Positions 54,201 through 64,000 of a stretch of 64,000 nucleotides of DNA are shown here, in pieces. Source of the DNA: Microcebus murinus (taxonomy: Eukaryota > Chordata > Mammalia > Primates > Cheirogaleidae); the NCBI RefSeq assembly GCF_040939455.1, contig NC_134119.1, positions 508,501 through 572,500 of the forward strand, given 5' to 3'. Below the pieces are notes generated by a model. The model was not told where the DNA came from. It was given only the letters and a program-made list of their open reading frames with translations, and searched no databases. Numbering within the stretch: the stretch's first letter is position 1; the number at the start of each line of letters is the position of its first letter. Made by a program: the position numbers and the translations under genes.

Positions 54201-55509
54201 CCACCCTGGAGCCCATGGCCATCGGGCAGGGGAAGTGGCTCCGTCCCACTCTTAGCAGGCCCCAGGGAGACCTGGGAACCCAGGCTGCATGGGGCAGATT
54301 AATAGGGACTGGCACAGGCAGCCCATCCCCCAGCAGGGCCAGGCAGCGCGGGGCCAACAGCCCTTGGGGACCCTGGGGACTCAGACCTGGAGTGTGGGAA
54401 GCACCTGCTGGGGGCTCAGAGGGCGGATGTGTGGGGAAGAGAGGCGGAGAGAGCTCAGTGGCAGCCCACAGGTTTACAATTTTCTGCTCTCCCTCTGCGT
54501 TCCCTGAACTTCAGAGGGGCAGACAGCAGGACCGGGCTCGCCTTGCCATGCAGGCCAGGCCGCCTGGCCTACGAGCAGAGAGGCAGCTCTCCAGCCAAAA
54601 GCGCAAGCGCGAAGGGGTCTCCTAGCAAGCGGGACTTTCAGTGCCAAAGCCTGGGAAGTCTCAGGCAAAGCGGTCAGCCAAGGTGGTCACCCTGGCTGAC
54701 GGCAGGACAGCGTAGGCCCGCGCTCTTGGAGCACACGTGACGGGGGCAGCGGGCAGGGTAGTGGGCACTGGGTGGAGCAGGGACAGCCGGGCAGTGACGG
54801 TCAGCTGGGAGCAGAGGAAGGGCTGATCCGGGAGGGGCCCTGGGGGCACGGAGGCCCCCTCCCTGCCGGCCCTCGCAGACAGCCCCGGGGTCCAGGCACC
54901 CGCTGAGGCTGCGAGCAGGTGCGGGCGCCCGGCAAGGGCGTGGGTAGGTGCGGGCTGCGGGCGTGCGGGCTGATCTCCGCTCACGTGCGCGCCTGGTGCA
55001 GACGCAGGAGGCGCAGGTGCTGAAGCAGCTGGCGGAGCGGCGCGAGCACGAGCGCGAGGTGCTGCACAAGGCGCTGGAGGAGAACAGCAACTTCAGCCGC
55101 CAGGCGGAGGAGAAGCTCAACCACAAGATGGAGCTCAGCAGGGAGCTCCGCGAGGCGCACCTGGCCGCGCTGCGCGAGCGGCTGCGCGAGAAGGTGCGGG
55201 CGGGCGGGCGTGCACAGGCACTAACTCGGGAGCGCGCGAAGCGCGCACGTGCCGGGGCGAGCTGCCGGCGGGCGGGGCTGCTTGGGGTGGGGCCGCCCCC
55301 AGGGCCCTGGTCCGTGGTCCCCGGCCACCGCCCTGCTCAGACCGCGGGAGGGGCGCGGCCCCCTCGTCAGACCCCCTGGGGCGGCCTCTGCTGCCCTCTC
55401 CCGGGCGTCCGCGAGTCCCAGGCCCAGCCCCGCCCACCTGTCCCCGCAGGAGCTGCACGCGGCCGAGGTGCGCAGGAACAAGGAGCAGCGGGAGGAGATG
55501 TCCGGCTAA
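47547..55509 (+). CDS. STMN3: STMN3, stathmin-3 / SCLIP (complete, 5 exons)
   Basis: Exons: 47547-47565, 53307-53402, 53622-53797, 55002-55193, 55450-55509; 543 nt, 180 aa, the human length. Stathmin-3 is a neuronal membrane-bound phosphoprotein that sequesters tubulin dimers and promotes microtubule disassembly during neurite growth. The Golgi/membrane anchor [11 protein letters not shown] has palmitoylatable Cys22 and Cys24. The stathmin-like domain follows from about residue 38, with a long charged helix ([17 protein letters not shown] ... [17 protein letters not shown] ... [22 protein letters not shown]). Exon 1 codes only MASTMS plus one base and is followed by a 5.7-kb intron. Intron 3 has a GC donor (53798-53799). 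No defects. Confidence 0.97.
49060..49170 (+). repeat. MIR-like SINE fragment
   Basis: CTCAGTTTCCCCATCTGGAG followed by TTGAATGAGACAGTTTAGGA is typical of mammalian MIR. In STMN3 intron 1. Confidence 0.6.
49767..49848 (-). mobile_element. Minimal L1 3'-end insertion with target-site duplication
   Basis: About 80 bases: poly(T), GGCATATTATGGGGGTACAG, then CAATAAATGCCCATTTCC. Flanked by the perfect 14-bp repeat CAATATGCACTTTT (49754-49767 and 49849-49862). The reverse complement resembles the 3' terminus of the L1 at 27.3 kb. Confidence 0.85.
51041..51326 (-). repeat. Alu, minus (older)
   Basis: Without the A/T-rich linker, closer to AluJ. In STMN3 intron 1. Confidence 0.85.
52480..52640 (+). 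repeat. Purine-rich tract
   Basis: GAGA/GGAA-rich stretch with a C11 run near 52550. It resumes at about 52970-53110. Low-complexity intron sequence. Confidence 0.8.
52640..52970 (-). mobile_element. MLT1-type MaLR LTR, minus
   Basis: Reads as a reverse MLT1 LTR: TGTTTGGGCTGCTCTAACAA, ACAGAAATTTATTTCTCACA, CCCATTCAGGAGAGCCCCAC, AAAGGCCCCACCTCTTAACA. Solitary, in STMN3 intron 1. Confidence 0.75.
53798..53799 (+). other. STMN3: Non-canonical GC 5' splice site, STMN3
   Basis: Exon 3 ends GAGAAAG|GCAAGG. Homology (EERRK|TQEAQV) and phase 0 fix the boundary, and there is no nearby GT. The partner acceptor is GGTGCAG|ACGCAG at 55001. Confidence 0.88.
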
Positions 55510-57360
55510 GGGCCCTGGACGCGGCGGTGGCGCCTGGACCCCGAGAGGAGACAAAAACACGTTCGGGTTTTGGTTTCGTTTTGTTCAACCTGTCTAGATG
55601 CAACTTTTGTTCCTGCTCCCCTCCCCCACACTCCCGGCTTCATGCTTTGCTTCCTGCGCCCAGAGCTGTCCGGTCTTTGTGGCGAGCTGGCCACGCTTCC
55701 CCGGCGGGGCCCCCAGGCGTGCGACGCGGCCTCAGTCCAGACGCCAGGCCGAGCCGTGGCCGGCGGTGGCCAGGGTCCCCTCGGGGCCGTTTCCGTGGGT
55801 GCGGTGGAGACCTAGACGCAGCGGAGCCACGATTCAGGGGCCTGACGCTGGGCTGCCTGCTCATCAGGAGGCATGTGCTGCGAGCTGGCTGCCCACCGGA
55901 CAGCAGGCAGGGGCTAGGCACCTGCGCGTCCTGTGGGGAGGGCTCCGCATGGGGAGGGGAGTGGCCTTGGAGGAAAGCGCTGGGCTAAGAATGACCACTG
56001 GGCAGGTGGGGTGGGTCTCCCTGTCACTGAGGCCGCCCTGGGCGCCTGGGTGCCAGGAACTTTTTGAAACTGGCGGGTGGGGGTGGGGGGCTGCGGCACT
56101 CTCTAATGTGGTTGGTTGCACTGACCACCTGGCCTGAGATGGGCACCCTGGGCCTTCCTGGGAGCCTGCACTCATCTTACAGGGCTGGTGCAGGTGGATG
56201 GGGTGGGGGGCATGTCCTGGCCTGAGTCTGCTTGGAGTGGGCATTCTCTGCCAGGGACCCATGAGCAGGCTGCTATGGTGGTCTAGAGGGTTGTGGGCAG
56301 CATGGACGCCCCTGTCCCCCCACCCACTTCGAAGAGCCCCTGGCCCAGGCACCTGTGTGGGACAGTCCCACCACCCCTTCCCCCAGGGCTTTGCATGAGC
56401 CCTTGAAGACCTGTCCTCACAGCCCTTTGGAGTCCTGCCCCGTCCCTGTACTCTGCTCCCCTAGGATGGTGCTCTGGCCCGGGGTTCTCAGGCTGGCCTC
56501 CAGGCAGGTGTGGCAGGTGTGAGTGGCAGCTGCAAGTCCTCTTTAGAGACCCCCAAGAGGGATTCTGCAGGACCAGCTGCCTGCAGATTCCAATGTCGGA
56601 AGGGCAGGGAGCAGGATTCCCAAGCCAGCCCCTCACTACCCCTGGTCCATTTTTGAAATTCCTCGAGGGAGGGGCTGTGGGTTGGACACCTGGCCCTAGG
56701 CCTCCACTGCCAACAGCCTCCTAGGCTGGGTTCCTGTCCCTCACCCCAGGGGCCTGCAGATCCCCTATGTTGGCCTTTGAGGATGGCCACCCGCCTGGGT
56801 GAAAGGGAGCCTGTCTTTGTGCCACTGCAACACTCCCTTCTCCATGGCAACCCCTCCCACAGATGAACGTCAGGGCAGGGTCCCTGCTGCCCGTCTGCTT
56901 GGTGTGAAGTGTGAGGGGGACAGACAGACTCCAAGTGCTCTCATGGCCCAGAGCCAGGGCCCCAGAAACCAGGTGGCTCCAGCCCCCAAGCCCTCAGCCT
57001 CCATCCTACAGAAATCCCATGGCAGGGGCACTGCCAGGGGTCTTCTGGGGCCAAGCCAGAGATCATGGGTGGGTACTCCTCCCCTACAGTGGGCTTAGGG
57101 GTACTGCGCAGGGACCCACAGCCCCCTCTCTGTCCCCACCAACACAACCTCCGGAGGGAGCAACAAGCCAGGATCGGAACCCAGCTGTGCTCACATGTGC
57201 ATTTTGTGGGACACAGAAAGGGAAGCAGAAAGGAAACCGAGGGTTGGAATCTCGCGGCTGGTGGCAGCTCTCTCATAGCAGAAGCCTAGTATAATATGCA
57301 CCCATCTCATCCACGTAGTGAACTTGAAAATTAAATCAATGAACAATTAAAGGAGAACCT
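55510..57360 (+). other. STMN3: STMN3 3' UTR (probable extent)
   Basis: Follows the TAA at 55507-55509. No AATAAA was found; two ATTAAA variants at 57330-57335 and 57346-57351 are the best poly(A) signals, giving a UTR of about 1.85 kb. An earlier end cannot be excluded. Confidence 0.55.
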
Positions 57361-58680
57361 GTGTGTTTAAGAAGTGGCTTAACTGTCCCAGTGTGTGCTC
57401 TGTGTCTGTGGGGTTGGGGGTGGGCTGTGAGCTCACTGAGTGTCTGCTCCACGTGGAACTCCAGGCTGGAGCCAGTGTGAATCTCGTTTTTATCACCACG
57501 AGGATGCATTGTTCTAGTGATAGTGGCAATTTTCAGAAATGAGCATGTGAAGGACATGCAAGCCCACTTTCCTCTCTGGAGCCCAAGGGGTGGAGGCCAG
57601 GGAGGAGGTGAGGCCCACTGCTGGGCATGGGGCTGGCTGGGGCCACCCCCGCTGCCCCCCAGGGCCCAGCTTCTCCCAAGGAGCTTCCTGCTGGCCCAGG
57701 ACTGAGCCTGGGGCCATGAGTCTTCCTGAGGTGGGGGAGCCACTGGCCCCCAAGGGTGTGCCCTGCAGCTCTCAGTCTAGACCAGGACGGGGCCTGGAGC
57801 AACAAAAGGAGAAAAGGGGACACCCTGACTGGTGGACCTGCCTGTCCCACGCAGCCAGCGGGGCGCCCAGTGGGGGCGCCGCCCAGGAAGGAGGCAGGTC
57901 TGTGGTGGACATCCACACTGCCCGGCCGAAGCCCGGCCTGGAACGGTCCTGGCCCTCCCCTGGGTCAGCTCTCACCATCACCACTCCTTCCCCACTCCAC
58001 GGAGACGTGGGAGTCGGGACCCAGGACACACGGCCCCTGAAGGGAGCGGAGACGCGAGAGGTCGCAGGGGATGACATGTGGCAGGGTGAGAGAGGAAACT
58101 GCCGGAAATATTTTCATAAGGTGTGAGCTCTGCATGCCTGTGTCTGGGGTACGCAGACACGTGCACAACACACGAGCACACATGGGCCTGGCCCCTCACA
58201 AGGCCAGGCTGACCGCAGGCCACGGCCCAATTCTTAGGGGGATGGTGACAGTCATCCTGTGGTGCCTCCAACATCAGACAGGGACAGGAACCCTGAACAC
58301 ACTGACCAGCTTTACCCTAACAAACAAAAGCAAAGTACCCCTGCTGGGAAGCCAGGTGGAGCTAACTACCTCTTAACTGGATAGGTCCGTGAAGCAACCA
58401 ACGTCATCTCTCAGTGCCTGTAGGGCAGGCACAGGGGTCTCATGGTGTAGTCAGGGTGTTGAGCACACGGTGACTGGCAGGAGGCCTCAGTCCCTCACCA
58501 CATGGACCCTCTACATGGCCGTTTGAGGGTCGTCACAACAGGGCTGCTGGGCCCCAGAGCCAGTGGTCCAAGAGGGAGCAGGTGGGAAGAGGCACATTCT
58601 GACCCTGGAAGTCTCATTCTCTTTGTTAGCAGTGAGTCCCTAAGCACACCCCCCCCCCTCCAGGGAGGAGTGTTAGGCTC
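57361..58680. other. Intergenic sequence downstream of STMN3
   Basis: Unique GC-rich DNA. I see no exon, RNA gene or clear repeat. Confidence 0.5.
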
Positions 58681-58682
58681 CA

Positions 58683-59020
58683 CTTTTTTTTTTTTTTTTT
58701 TTTTGGAGACAGAGTCTTGCACTGTCATCCTGGATGGAGTGCAGTGGCATCATCACAGCTCACTGCAGCCTCCAACTCCTGGGCTCAAGTGATCCTCCTG
58801 CCTCAGCCTCCTGAGTGGCTAGGACTACAGGCATGCGCCACCATGCCCGGCTAATTTTTTCTATATGTTTTTAGCTGTCCAAGTAATTTCTTTCTATTTT
58901 TAGTAGAGACAGGGCCTCAGACTTGATTAGGCTGGTCTCGGACTCCTGAGCTCAAACGATCCACCTGCCTCGGCCTCCCAGAGTGCTAGGATTACAGGTG
59001 TGAGTCACCACACACAGCTT
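58683..59020 (-). repeat. Alu, minus
   Basis: Long poly(T), then a dimeric Alu to TGAGTCACCACACACAGC. Confidence 0.88.
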
Positions 59021-59037
59021 TTTTTTTTTTTTTTTTT

Positions 59038-59113
59038 TTTTTTATTTCGGCATATTATGGGGGTACAGATTTTAAGGTTTCAATAAATGCCCATTTCCCC
59101 CCTACCCCCAAGC
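59038..59113 (-). mobile_element. Second minimal L1 3'-end insertion
   Basis: Nearly identical to the 49.8-kb copy, but placed inside a poly(T) tract. AGCTTTTTTT occurs on both sides, as if inserted into the tail of the neighbouring Alu. Confidence 0.82.
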
Positions 59114-59275
59114 TTTTTTTTTTTTTTTTGAGACATTGTCTTGCACCGTCACCCAGGGTGGACTGCAGTGGTGTCATCACAGCTCACAGAAGCCTCCAAC
59201 TCCTGGGCTCAAGCGATCCTCCTGCCTCAGTCCCCTGAGTGGCTGGGACCACAGGTGCCACCACGCCGGCTTCTT
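59114..59275 (-). repeat. Truncated Alu, minus
   Basis: About 160 bases of one Alu end, cut at CACCACGCCGGCTTC. Confidence 0.8.
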
Positions 59276-59559
59276 TGTCTTTTATGACCTTGTACTTTTG
59301 AAGAATATTGATCAGTCATTTTGCCAAACGTCCTTCAGTTTGGGTTTGTCTAATGTTTTCTCATGATTGGACTGGGTTATGCATTCTTGGCAAGAGTATT
59401 AGAAAATGACGTGTGTCCCTAGTGAATTATCTTCCAGGGGTCCTGGCACCAGCATGTCCTGTTATTGGTGACATTGACCTGGTTTCTACACTTTTAAACT
59501 ACCTTTCCCTTTGTAGTTAATAAATATTTGGAGAGGCAGCATGGCTGACCCCGAGATGT

Positions 59560-59990
59560 CCATGTCCTAATCCACGGAATCTGGGAATGTGTTTGGCCAC
59601 ATGGAAAAGGGGAATGGAACTAAGGCTACAGACAGGAGGGAGCTTGCTCATCAGTCAACTTTAAAACGAGGAGACTGCCCTGGATCATCCGACGGGCCTT
59701 GTGTCACGAGGTCCTTAAAAGTGGAGGCAGGAGAGTCAGTGTCAGGGGGAGAGGCCCGCTGCAGTAGAGGCTGGGCCAAGAGCCGAGGGATGTTCGTTCT
59801 CTCTAGGCACTAGGAAAGGACGGATTCTCCCCTGACCTTCCAGAAGAACCAGCCCTGCAGATACCTTGGTTTAGCGAGCCAGTGAGGCCAGGATGGACTT
59901 CTGACCGGCAGAGCAGTAAGAGAATGCATTTGCATTTTCCTGGCACTAAGTCTGAGGAAACGTGTTATGGCAGCAGTAGAAAAGTACTGT
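59560..59990 (+). mobile_element. Old LTR-like repeat
   Basis: Shows the word order of an old mammalian LTR: GTCCATGTCCTAATCCACGG, CCTGGATCATCC, GTCCTTAAAAGTGGAGGCAG, GATTCTCCCCTGACCTTCCA, CCTTGGTTTAGC, TATGGCAGCAGTAGAAAAGT. Probably MaLR-related; subfamily not assigned. Confidence 0.5.
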
Positions 59991-60109
59991 AAGTATCCTG
60001 GAGATGTTTTGAGACCATGCAAATCTTGTGACACCTCACAGTCTCTCCCACTGCTTTTAGCACCTGTCTGTAACAGACAATAGTGATTTTCTAGTTCCTT
60101 CCATGCTTA

Positions 60110-60453
60110 TTTTTTATTTATTTATTTATTTTTTGAGACAGAGTCTTGCTTTGTTGCCCAGGCTAGAGTGAGTGCCGTGGCGTTAGCCTAGCTCACAGCA
60201 ACCTCAATCTCCTGGGCTCAAGCAATCCTATTGCCTCAGCCTCCCGAGTAGCTGGGACTACAGGCACATGCCACCATGCCTGGCTAATATATATATATAT
60301 ATATATATTAGTTGGCCAATTAATTTCTTTCTACTTTTATAGTAGAGACGGGGTCTCGCTCAGGCTGGTTTTGAACTCCTAACCTTGAGCAATCCGCCCG
60401 CCTCGGCCTCCCAGAGTGCTAGGATTACAAGCGTAAGCCACCGCGCCCGGCCT
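60110..60453 (-). repeat. Alu, minus
   Basis: Near-consensus strepsirrhine copy; its linker has expanded to a run of AT dinucleotides at about 60286-60308. Confidence 0.9.
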
Positions 60454-60694
60454 CCTTCCACGCTTATTAATTGGAATTCCACTGTCAGAAAGAGCAGCCC
60501 TGTCTCCCCACTTACCCGATTATGTATTTCTATCCATGTGGACTCAGTATTTATTCCACGCTGGGGTTAGGGTCTGGTACTGTCCTCACGGCCAAGCTCC
60601 AGCTGGTGGGAGCCCGCAAGCTGGTTCCTCTGTCCTCCATCAAGGCTCCGTCTTTCTCCGAGGACCACCCTGTTTTCCAGGTGCTCATCAAACA

Positions 60695-60940
60695 CCAGCT
60701 GGGCTGTTATAACAGAAATACCTATACCAGGTGCTCATCAACAACAGGAATTTATTGCTAACTGCTCTGGAAGCTGGAAGTCCAAGATGAAGATGCCAGC
60801 AGGTTTGGCGTCTGATGAGGGCTTCCTCGTTTATGGATGGTGCCTTCCCATGTCCTCACGTAGGGCAGGGCATGAGGGGTCTCTCTGGGGCCCCTTTTAT
60901 AAGAGCACTAATCCCATTCAGGAGAGTCCCTGTGGAGACA
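60695..60940 (-). mobile_element. MLT1-like LTR fragment, minus
   Basis: CTGGAAGCTGGAAGTCCAAG, GGGGCCCCTTTTATAAGAGC and ACTAATCCCATTCAGGAGAG match the reverse MLT1 pattern also seen at 52.6-53.0 kb. Confidence 0.65.
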
Positions 60941-62245
60941 GCGGCCCTCCCTGGAGGCTCCCTCGCCTGTCTCAGCAGACTCAGGACTGACTTCAGGCTT
61001 TGGAGTAAACAGAAGCTGTAACTCTCAGTAGGCTGCAGCTTTCAAACTTTCAGTGTTTATGACCCAGAACTTAAAAACCTCATGGGTCTGGTTCACCCCT
61101 GTGCCTTCACACTGTGGTGGTCTGGCCTCCTGCTCCCGGCCTCCCTGGAAGCCGGGTCTGCAGGAGGAACTGGGGATGGGGTCCCAGGGAAGGAGGGAGA
61201 GGCAGGCCCTGCCCCTTCCCAGACAGGTGCGATGCAGCCAGCGGCCCGGTTCCTGGAGCCCTCCAGCACTGCCCTTCGACTCCACTGGCATTTATTTCCA
61301 AAACGTGAAGACAAGCAAACTCCAATGACGAACTCACAGACTGTGCACACCTTTCATATTTACCAGATGATAATTAAAACAGCAACACTCACAAGGGCTC
61401 AATAGTTTAATTTTTAAAGGCTTTCCCCATCACTAGTTTCAGTCCATTCTATATTATTGAAAACAGAAAGTGCAGCTCTCCTAATTATAGTATCACGGAG
61501 GCTTGCAGCAACCCTTCTTGCAGTGCAGTCAGGGCTCTGCCCCCAACCACCCCAACTGTCTCCCACTTTCTGACTCATTTCAGGCAATGCAGCTTCTGAT
61601 CCAAATCCTGAGTTATCTGACAGCTGCTAAGGGCAAGAGCAATGATAGTGATCACATCTGAGAGGTCATACAAGGCTGCCCTGTCCTGACACCGCACAGT
61701 CTCAGCCACCCTCCCGGCAGATGGGGAAACTCAACACAGGAAGGCTGCAGGCTGGGCAGGTTTCCCCCAGGTGTCCTGCCTGCAGCACATGGCTAGGCCA
61801 GGCCAAGGTCCTGAGGCCTCAGCACCCAGGCACCGTGTAGGGCAGGTAAGTAGCGCTCACTGCCACGTGGGGGCCTCACACTGTCCTTTTTAATCAAACA
61901 GCAAGACTGGCTGTCCCCACTGTCAAAGTTTGCTGAACGTGCTTACCTTCTTACATTCTGGGAAATCCAAGGGCTTTATATTCCAGCCCTTTACTCACAA
62001 TTGAAAAAAATAGGAGCGATTCTCAGGGCACCCCTAACACTACATCTATGCGATTTTTGTGGCTCCGAGTTAAAAGAGGAACTGAATGTTAACTTTCATC
62101 AAGTTTAAATCACCACACGTGGCTAGTGGCGGCAGCACCGCGTGGCGCTGCGCAAACTCAGAAGTAACATAACGTTCAAAGCTATTTTGAAAGTTTATTA
62201 TAAAAAATAAAACACGTGAATTGTAACATTTGAACTATAGACAAG
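60941..62245. other. Intergenic sequence upstream of GMEB2
   Basis: Unique to moderately A/T-rich DNA with no recognised gene. An AATAAA near 62205 follows a T-rich stretch but has no attached transcript that I can see. Confidence 0.45.
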
Positions 62246-62759
62246 CATGAGAAGTAAACCGGAGCTCGCTACCCCTCCAAGCGCGCCCTGCAGGGTCCTC
62301 TCTTCCTGGGCTCTGCGTTGCCCAGGTGTACGATCCCAGGTAGACCGCAGCTCGCTATGGCCGCGTCGCCCCTTCGCGCGCGTGTCCTCCACCCCTAACG
62401 CCTTCCCAACGCCTGTTCCCACGGAGGCGACTCCGCGCGCCCGTGCAGGGGCAGCATCTGGGCCCGGTCGCAGGTACGCACACCTGAAGGCCCATCGGTG
62501 CCGCCCCGCTGGCCACCCCGGCCCGCCGCGCGCCTACACAGCGCCCAGCCACCGTGCGCCACGGGCTGCTGTCCCCGTGGTCCGCCCGCCCACGAGGGAG
62601 TCAGAGCCTCAGCCAGACCCCAGCGCAGTCCGCAGCGCGCACCCGCCGCCCGGCAGCCGGCGGCACTAGGACCCTACCACGTCCGCCCGCGCACGCGCGC
62701 CGGGGCCCGTCGAGCCTTATTTCATGGCTCCTCCCGCCTCCTCGCGAAGCGCCAAATAA

Positions 62760-62951
62760 GTCGCGGGCCCTCCCGGCCCTGCGTGCGCGCCTCCGCCGAC
62801 TGCGTCACTAGGAAGCGCGCGCCCGCGCCGCCGCCGCCGCCGCCGAATCCCCAACAAGGAGCGAAGCCCGCGGCCGCCGCCGCCGCCCGCCGCCGTCGCC
62901 GCCCGCGCCGCCGCCACCGCCGGGCGCCCGAGCAGGCCGGGGCGGCCCCAG
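62760..62951 (+). other. GMEB2: GMEB2 noncoding exon 1 (probable)
   Basis: Ends at a strong donor GGCCCCAG|GTAAGCGG (exon end 62951). Contains (GCC)n runs at about 62828-62846 and 62867-62935. GMEB2 encodes a SAND-domain factor that binds glucocorticoid modulatory elements; its coding exons lie beyond the window. The assignment rests on synteny, so the start site is a guess. Confidence 0.55.
62828..62935 (+). repeat. (GCC)n triplet runs
   Basis: Two interrupted GCC-repeat stretches in the presumed GMEB2 5' UTR. Confidence 0.9.
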
Positions 62952-63230
62952 GTAAGCGGCGCCGGCGCGCCCGCGGCCCCCCCGCGGCGAGGCCTCTCGC
63001 TCCGCTCACGCGCCGCCGTCCAGTCAGGGGTCCCTGCGGAGCGTCAGGACGTTACGGCGGGGGGAGGGGAGGGCCGGGGGAGGGGCGGCGGGCGCGCGAG
63101 GGCGGCGGCGTCAGGCGCGACGGCGGCGTCAGGCGGGCGGGCGCGGGCGGCGGCGCGGGCGGCGGCGCTTCCTGCCTCCATCTTGGGCCGGGGCGGGGCG
63201 GGCCGGGCACTTATGGCCTCCTTGGAGTCC

Positions 63231-64000
63231 GCGTCGGTGTAGACCGGCCTGTGGGGACTAGTGTCGGTCCAGAGACCGGCTGGGGGGGGACCAGTGTCAG
63301 TGTAGACCGGCCTGTGGGGACTGGTGTCGGTGCAGAGACTGGCTTGGAGGGGGACCAGTGTCAGTGTAGACCGGCCTGTGGGGACTGGGGTTGGTGCAGA
63401 GACCCGCTGGGAGGAACCAGGATCGGTCTAGACCGGCTTGAGGGGACAAGGATCAGTGTAGACCGGCCTGTGGGGACTGGTGTCGGTGCAGAGACCCGCT
63501 GGGAGGAACTAGGATCAGTGTAGACCGGCTGGGGGGAAACTGGACCAGCGCAGGGGGACAAGGATCACTGTAGACCGGCCTGTGGGGACTGGTATCGGTG
63601 CAGCAACCGGCTGGGGGCGACCAGTGTCAGTGTAGATCGGTCTGTGGGGACTGGTGTCAGTGCAGAGACCCGCTGGGGGGGACCAGCATCATTGTAGACC
63701 GGCTTGGGGGGACCAGTGTTGGTGCAAAGACTGGCTGGGGTGGACCAGGATCAGTGTAGACCAGTCTGTGGGGACCGGTGTTGGTGCAGAGACCTGCTGG
63801 AGGGGCCCAGGATCAGTGTGGACCGATTGAGGGAGACCAGTGTCAGTGTAGACCAGCCTGTGGGGACCAGTGTTGGTGCAGAGACTGACTTGGGGGACCA
63901 GTGTGGTGCAGAGACCGGCTAGGGGTGACCAGGATCAGTGTAGACCGCATGGGAGGGACCAGGATCAGTGTAGACCAGCCTGTGGAGACCAGGATCAGTG
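63231..64000 (+). repeat. G-rich minisatellite, about 31-bp half-units
   Basis: Tandem array of two alternating half-units: one like GTGTAGACCGGCCTGTGGGG, the other like GGTGCAGAGACCCGCTGGGG. Each is about 30-32 bp, mostly paired into dimers of about 63 bp. About 24 half-units fill 770 bp and the array continues past the window. Copies vary, especially toward the right. It starts about 280 bases after the GMEB2 exon 1 donor. Confidence 0.95.

Larger units (their letters stand above)
62250..63230 (+). promoter_or_regulatory. GMEB2: GMEB2 CpG-island promoter
   Basis: Strongest CpG island of the window, where synteny predicts the 5' end of GMEB2. It contains an E2F-like AGCGCCAAAT near 62746-62756 and GC boxes (GGGGCGGGGCGGG near 63190). 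TATTTCATGG near 62717 is not a clear TATA box. Confidence 0.65.

Noticed and set aside
54948..55988. 346-codon frame reading through STMN3 exons 4-5
   Set aside because: It starts in the intron upstream of exon 4, retains intron 4 and changes frame before the true TAA. The STMN3 model fits human exactly in length.
62498..63523. 341-codon open frame covering the GMEB2 CpG island and minisatellite
   Set aside because: It crosses the predicted exon 1 donor. Its repetitive part (VDRPVGT...) is just the translated minisatellite, and GC-rich DNA lacks stops by chance.

Overview
The window is primate nuclear DNA. It holds a conserved vertebrate gene cluster that corresponds to human 20q13.33, read here in reverse: ZGPAT (-), ARFRP1 (+), TNFRSF6B/DcR3 (-), RTEL1 (-), STMN3 (+) and the first exon of GMEB2 (+). 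The dominant SINE is a dimeric Alu with an A/T-rich linker between its monomers (reads like TTAATTGGCCAACTAATATA), the form found in lemurs and relatives. Together with DcR3, a gene missing from rodents, this points to a strepsirrhine primate, probably a lemur. All gene models were built by hand from splice sites, reading phase and remembered human protein sequences; no alignment was run.

Layout. 1-207: first coding exon of ZGPAT, sharing a CpG-island promoter (about 300-1350) with ARFRP1. 1637-5846: complete ARFRP1 CDS in seven exons (201 aa), poly(A) signal at 6675. 7591-9312: TNFRSF6B in three coding exons (301 aa), convergent with ARFRP1. 10206-40227: RTEL1 in 34 coding exons (1304 aa), promoter near 41.0-41.4 kb. 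41.4-47.2 kb: repeat-filled intergenic DNA with Alus and a solitary LTR. 47547-55509: STMN3 in five coding exons (180 aa). 57.4-62.2 kb: intergenic repeats. 62.25-63.23 kb: CpG island with GMEB2 exon 1, followed by a G-rich minisatellite that runs off the window.

The genes are neighbours rather than a pathway. RTEL1 is a nuclear DNA helicase for telomeres and replication; TNFRSF6B is a secreted decoy for FasL, LIGHT and TL1A; ARFRP1 is a trans-Golgi GTPase; STMN3 is a neuronal tubulin-binding protein; ZGPAT and GMEB2 are transcription factors. RTEL1 and TNFRSF6B lie in tandem less than 0.6 kb apart, fitting the read-through transcripts known in human.

Points of interest: an alternative donor in RTEL1 exon 34 that decides whether the protein keeps its C-terminal RING; two GC-AG introns (RTEL1, STMN3); two G-rich minisatellites (35 bp in an RTEL1 intron, about 31/63 bp in GMEB2 intron 1); a SAR1B-like processed pseudogene split by an Alu inside RTEL1; and two very short L1 3'-end insertions. 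I found no sign of an undescribed multi-gene system: this is an ordinary, well-conserved mammalian gene cluster with lineage-specific repeats.
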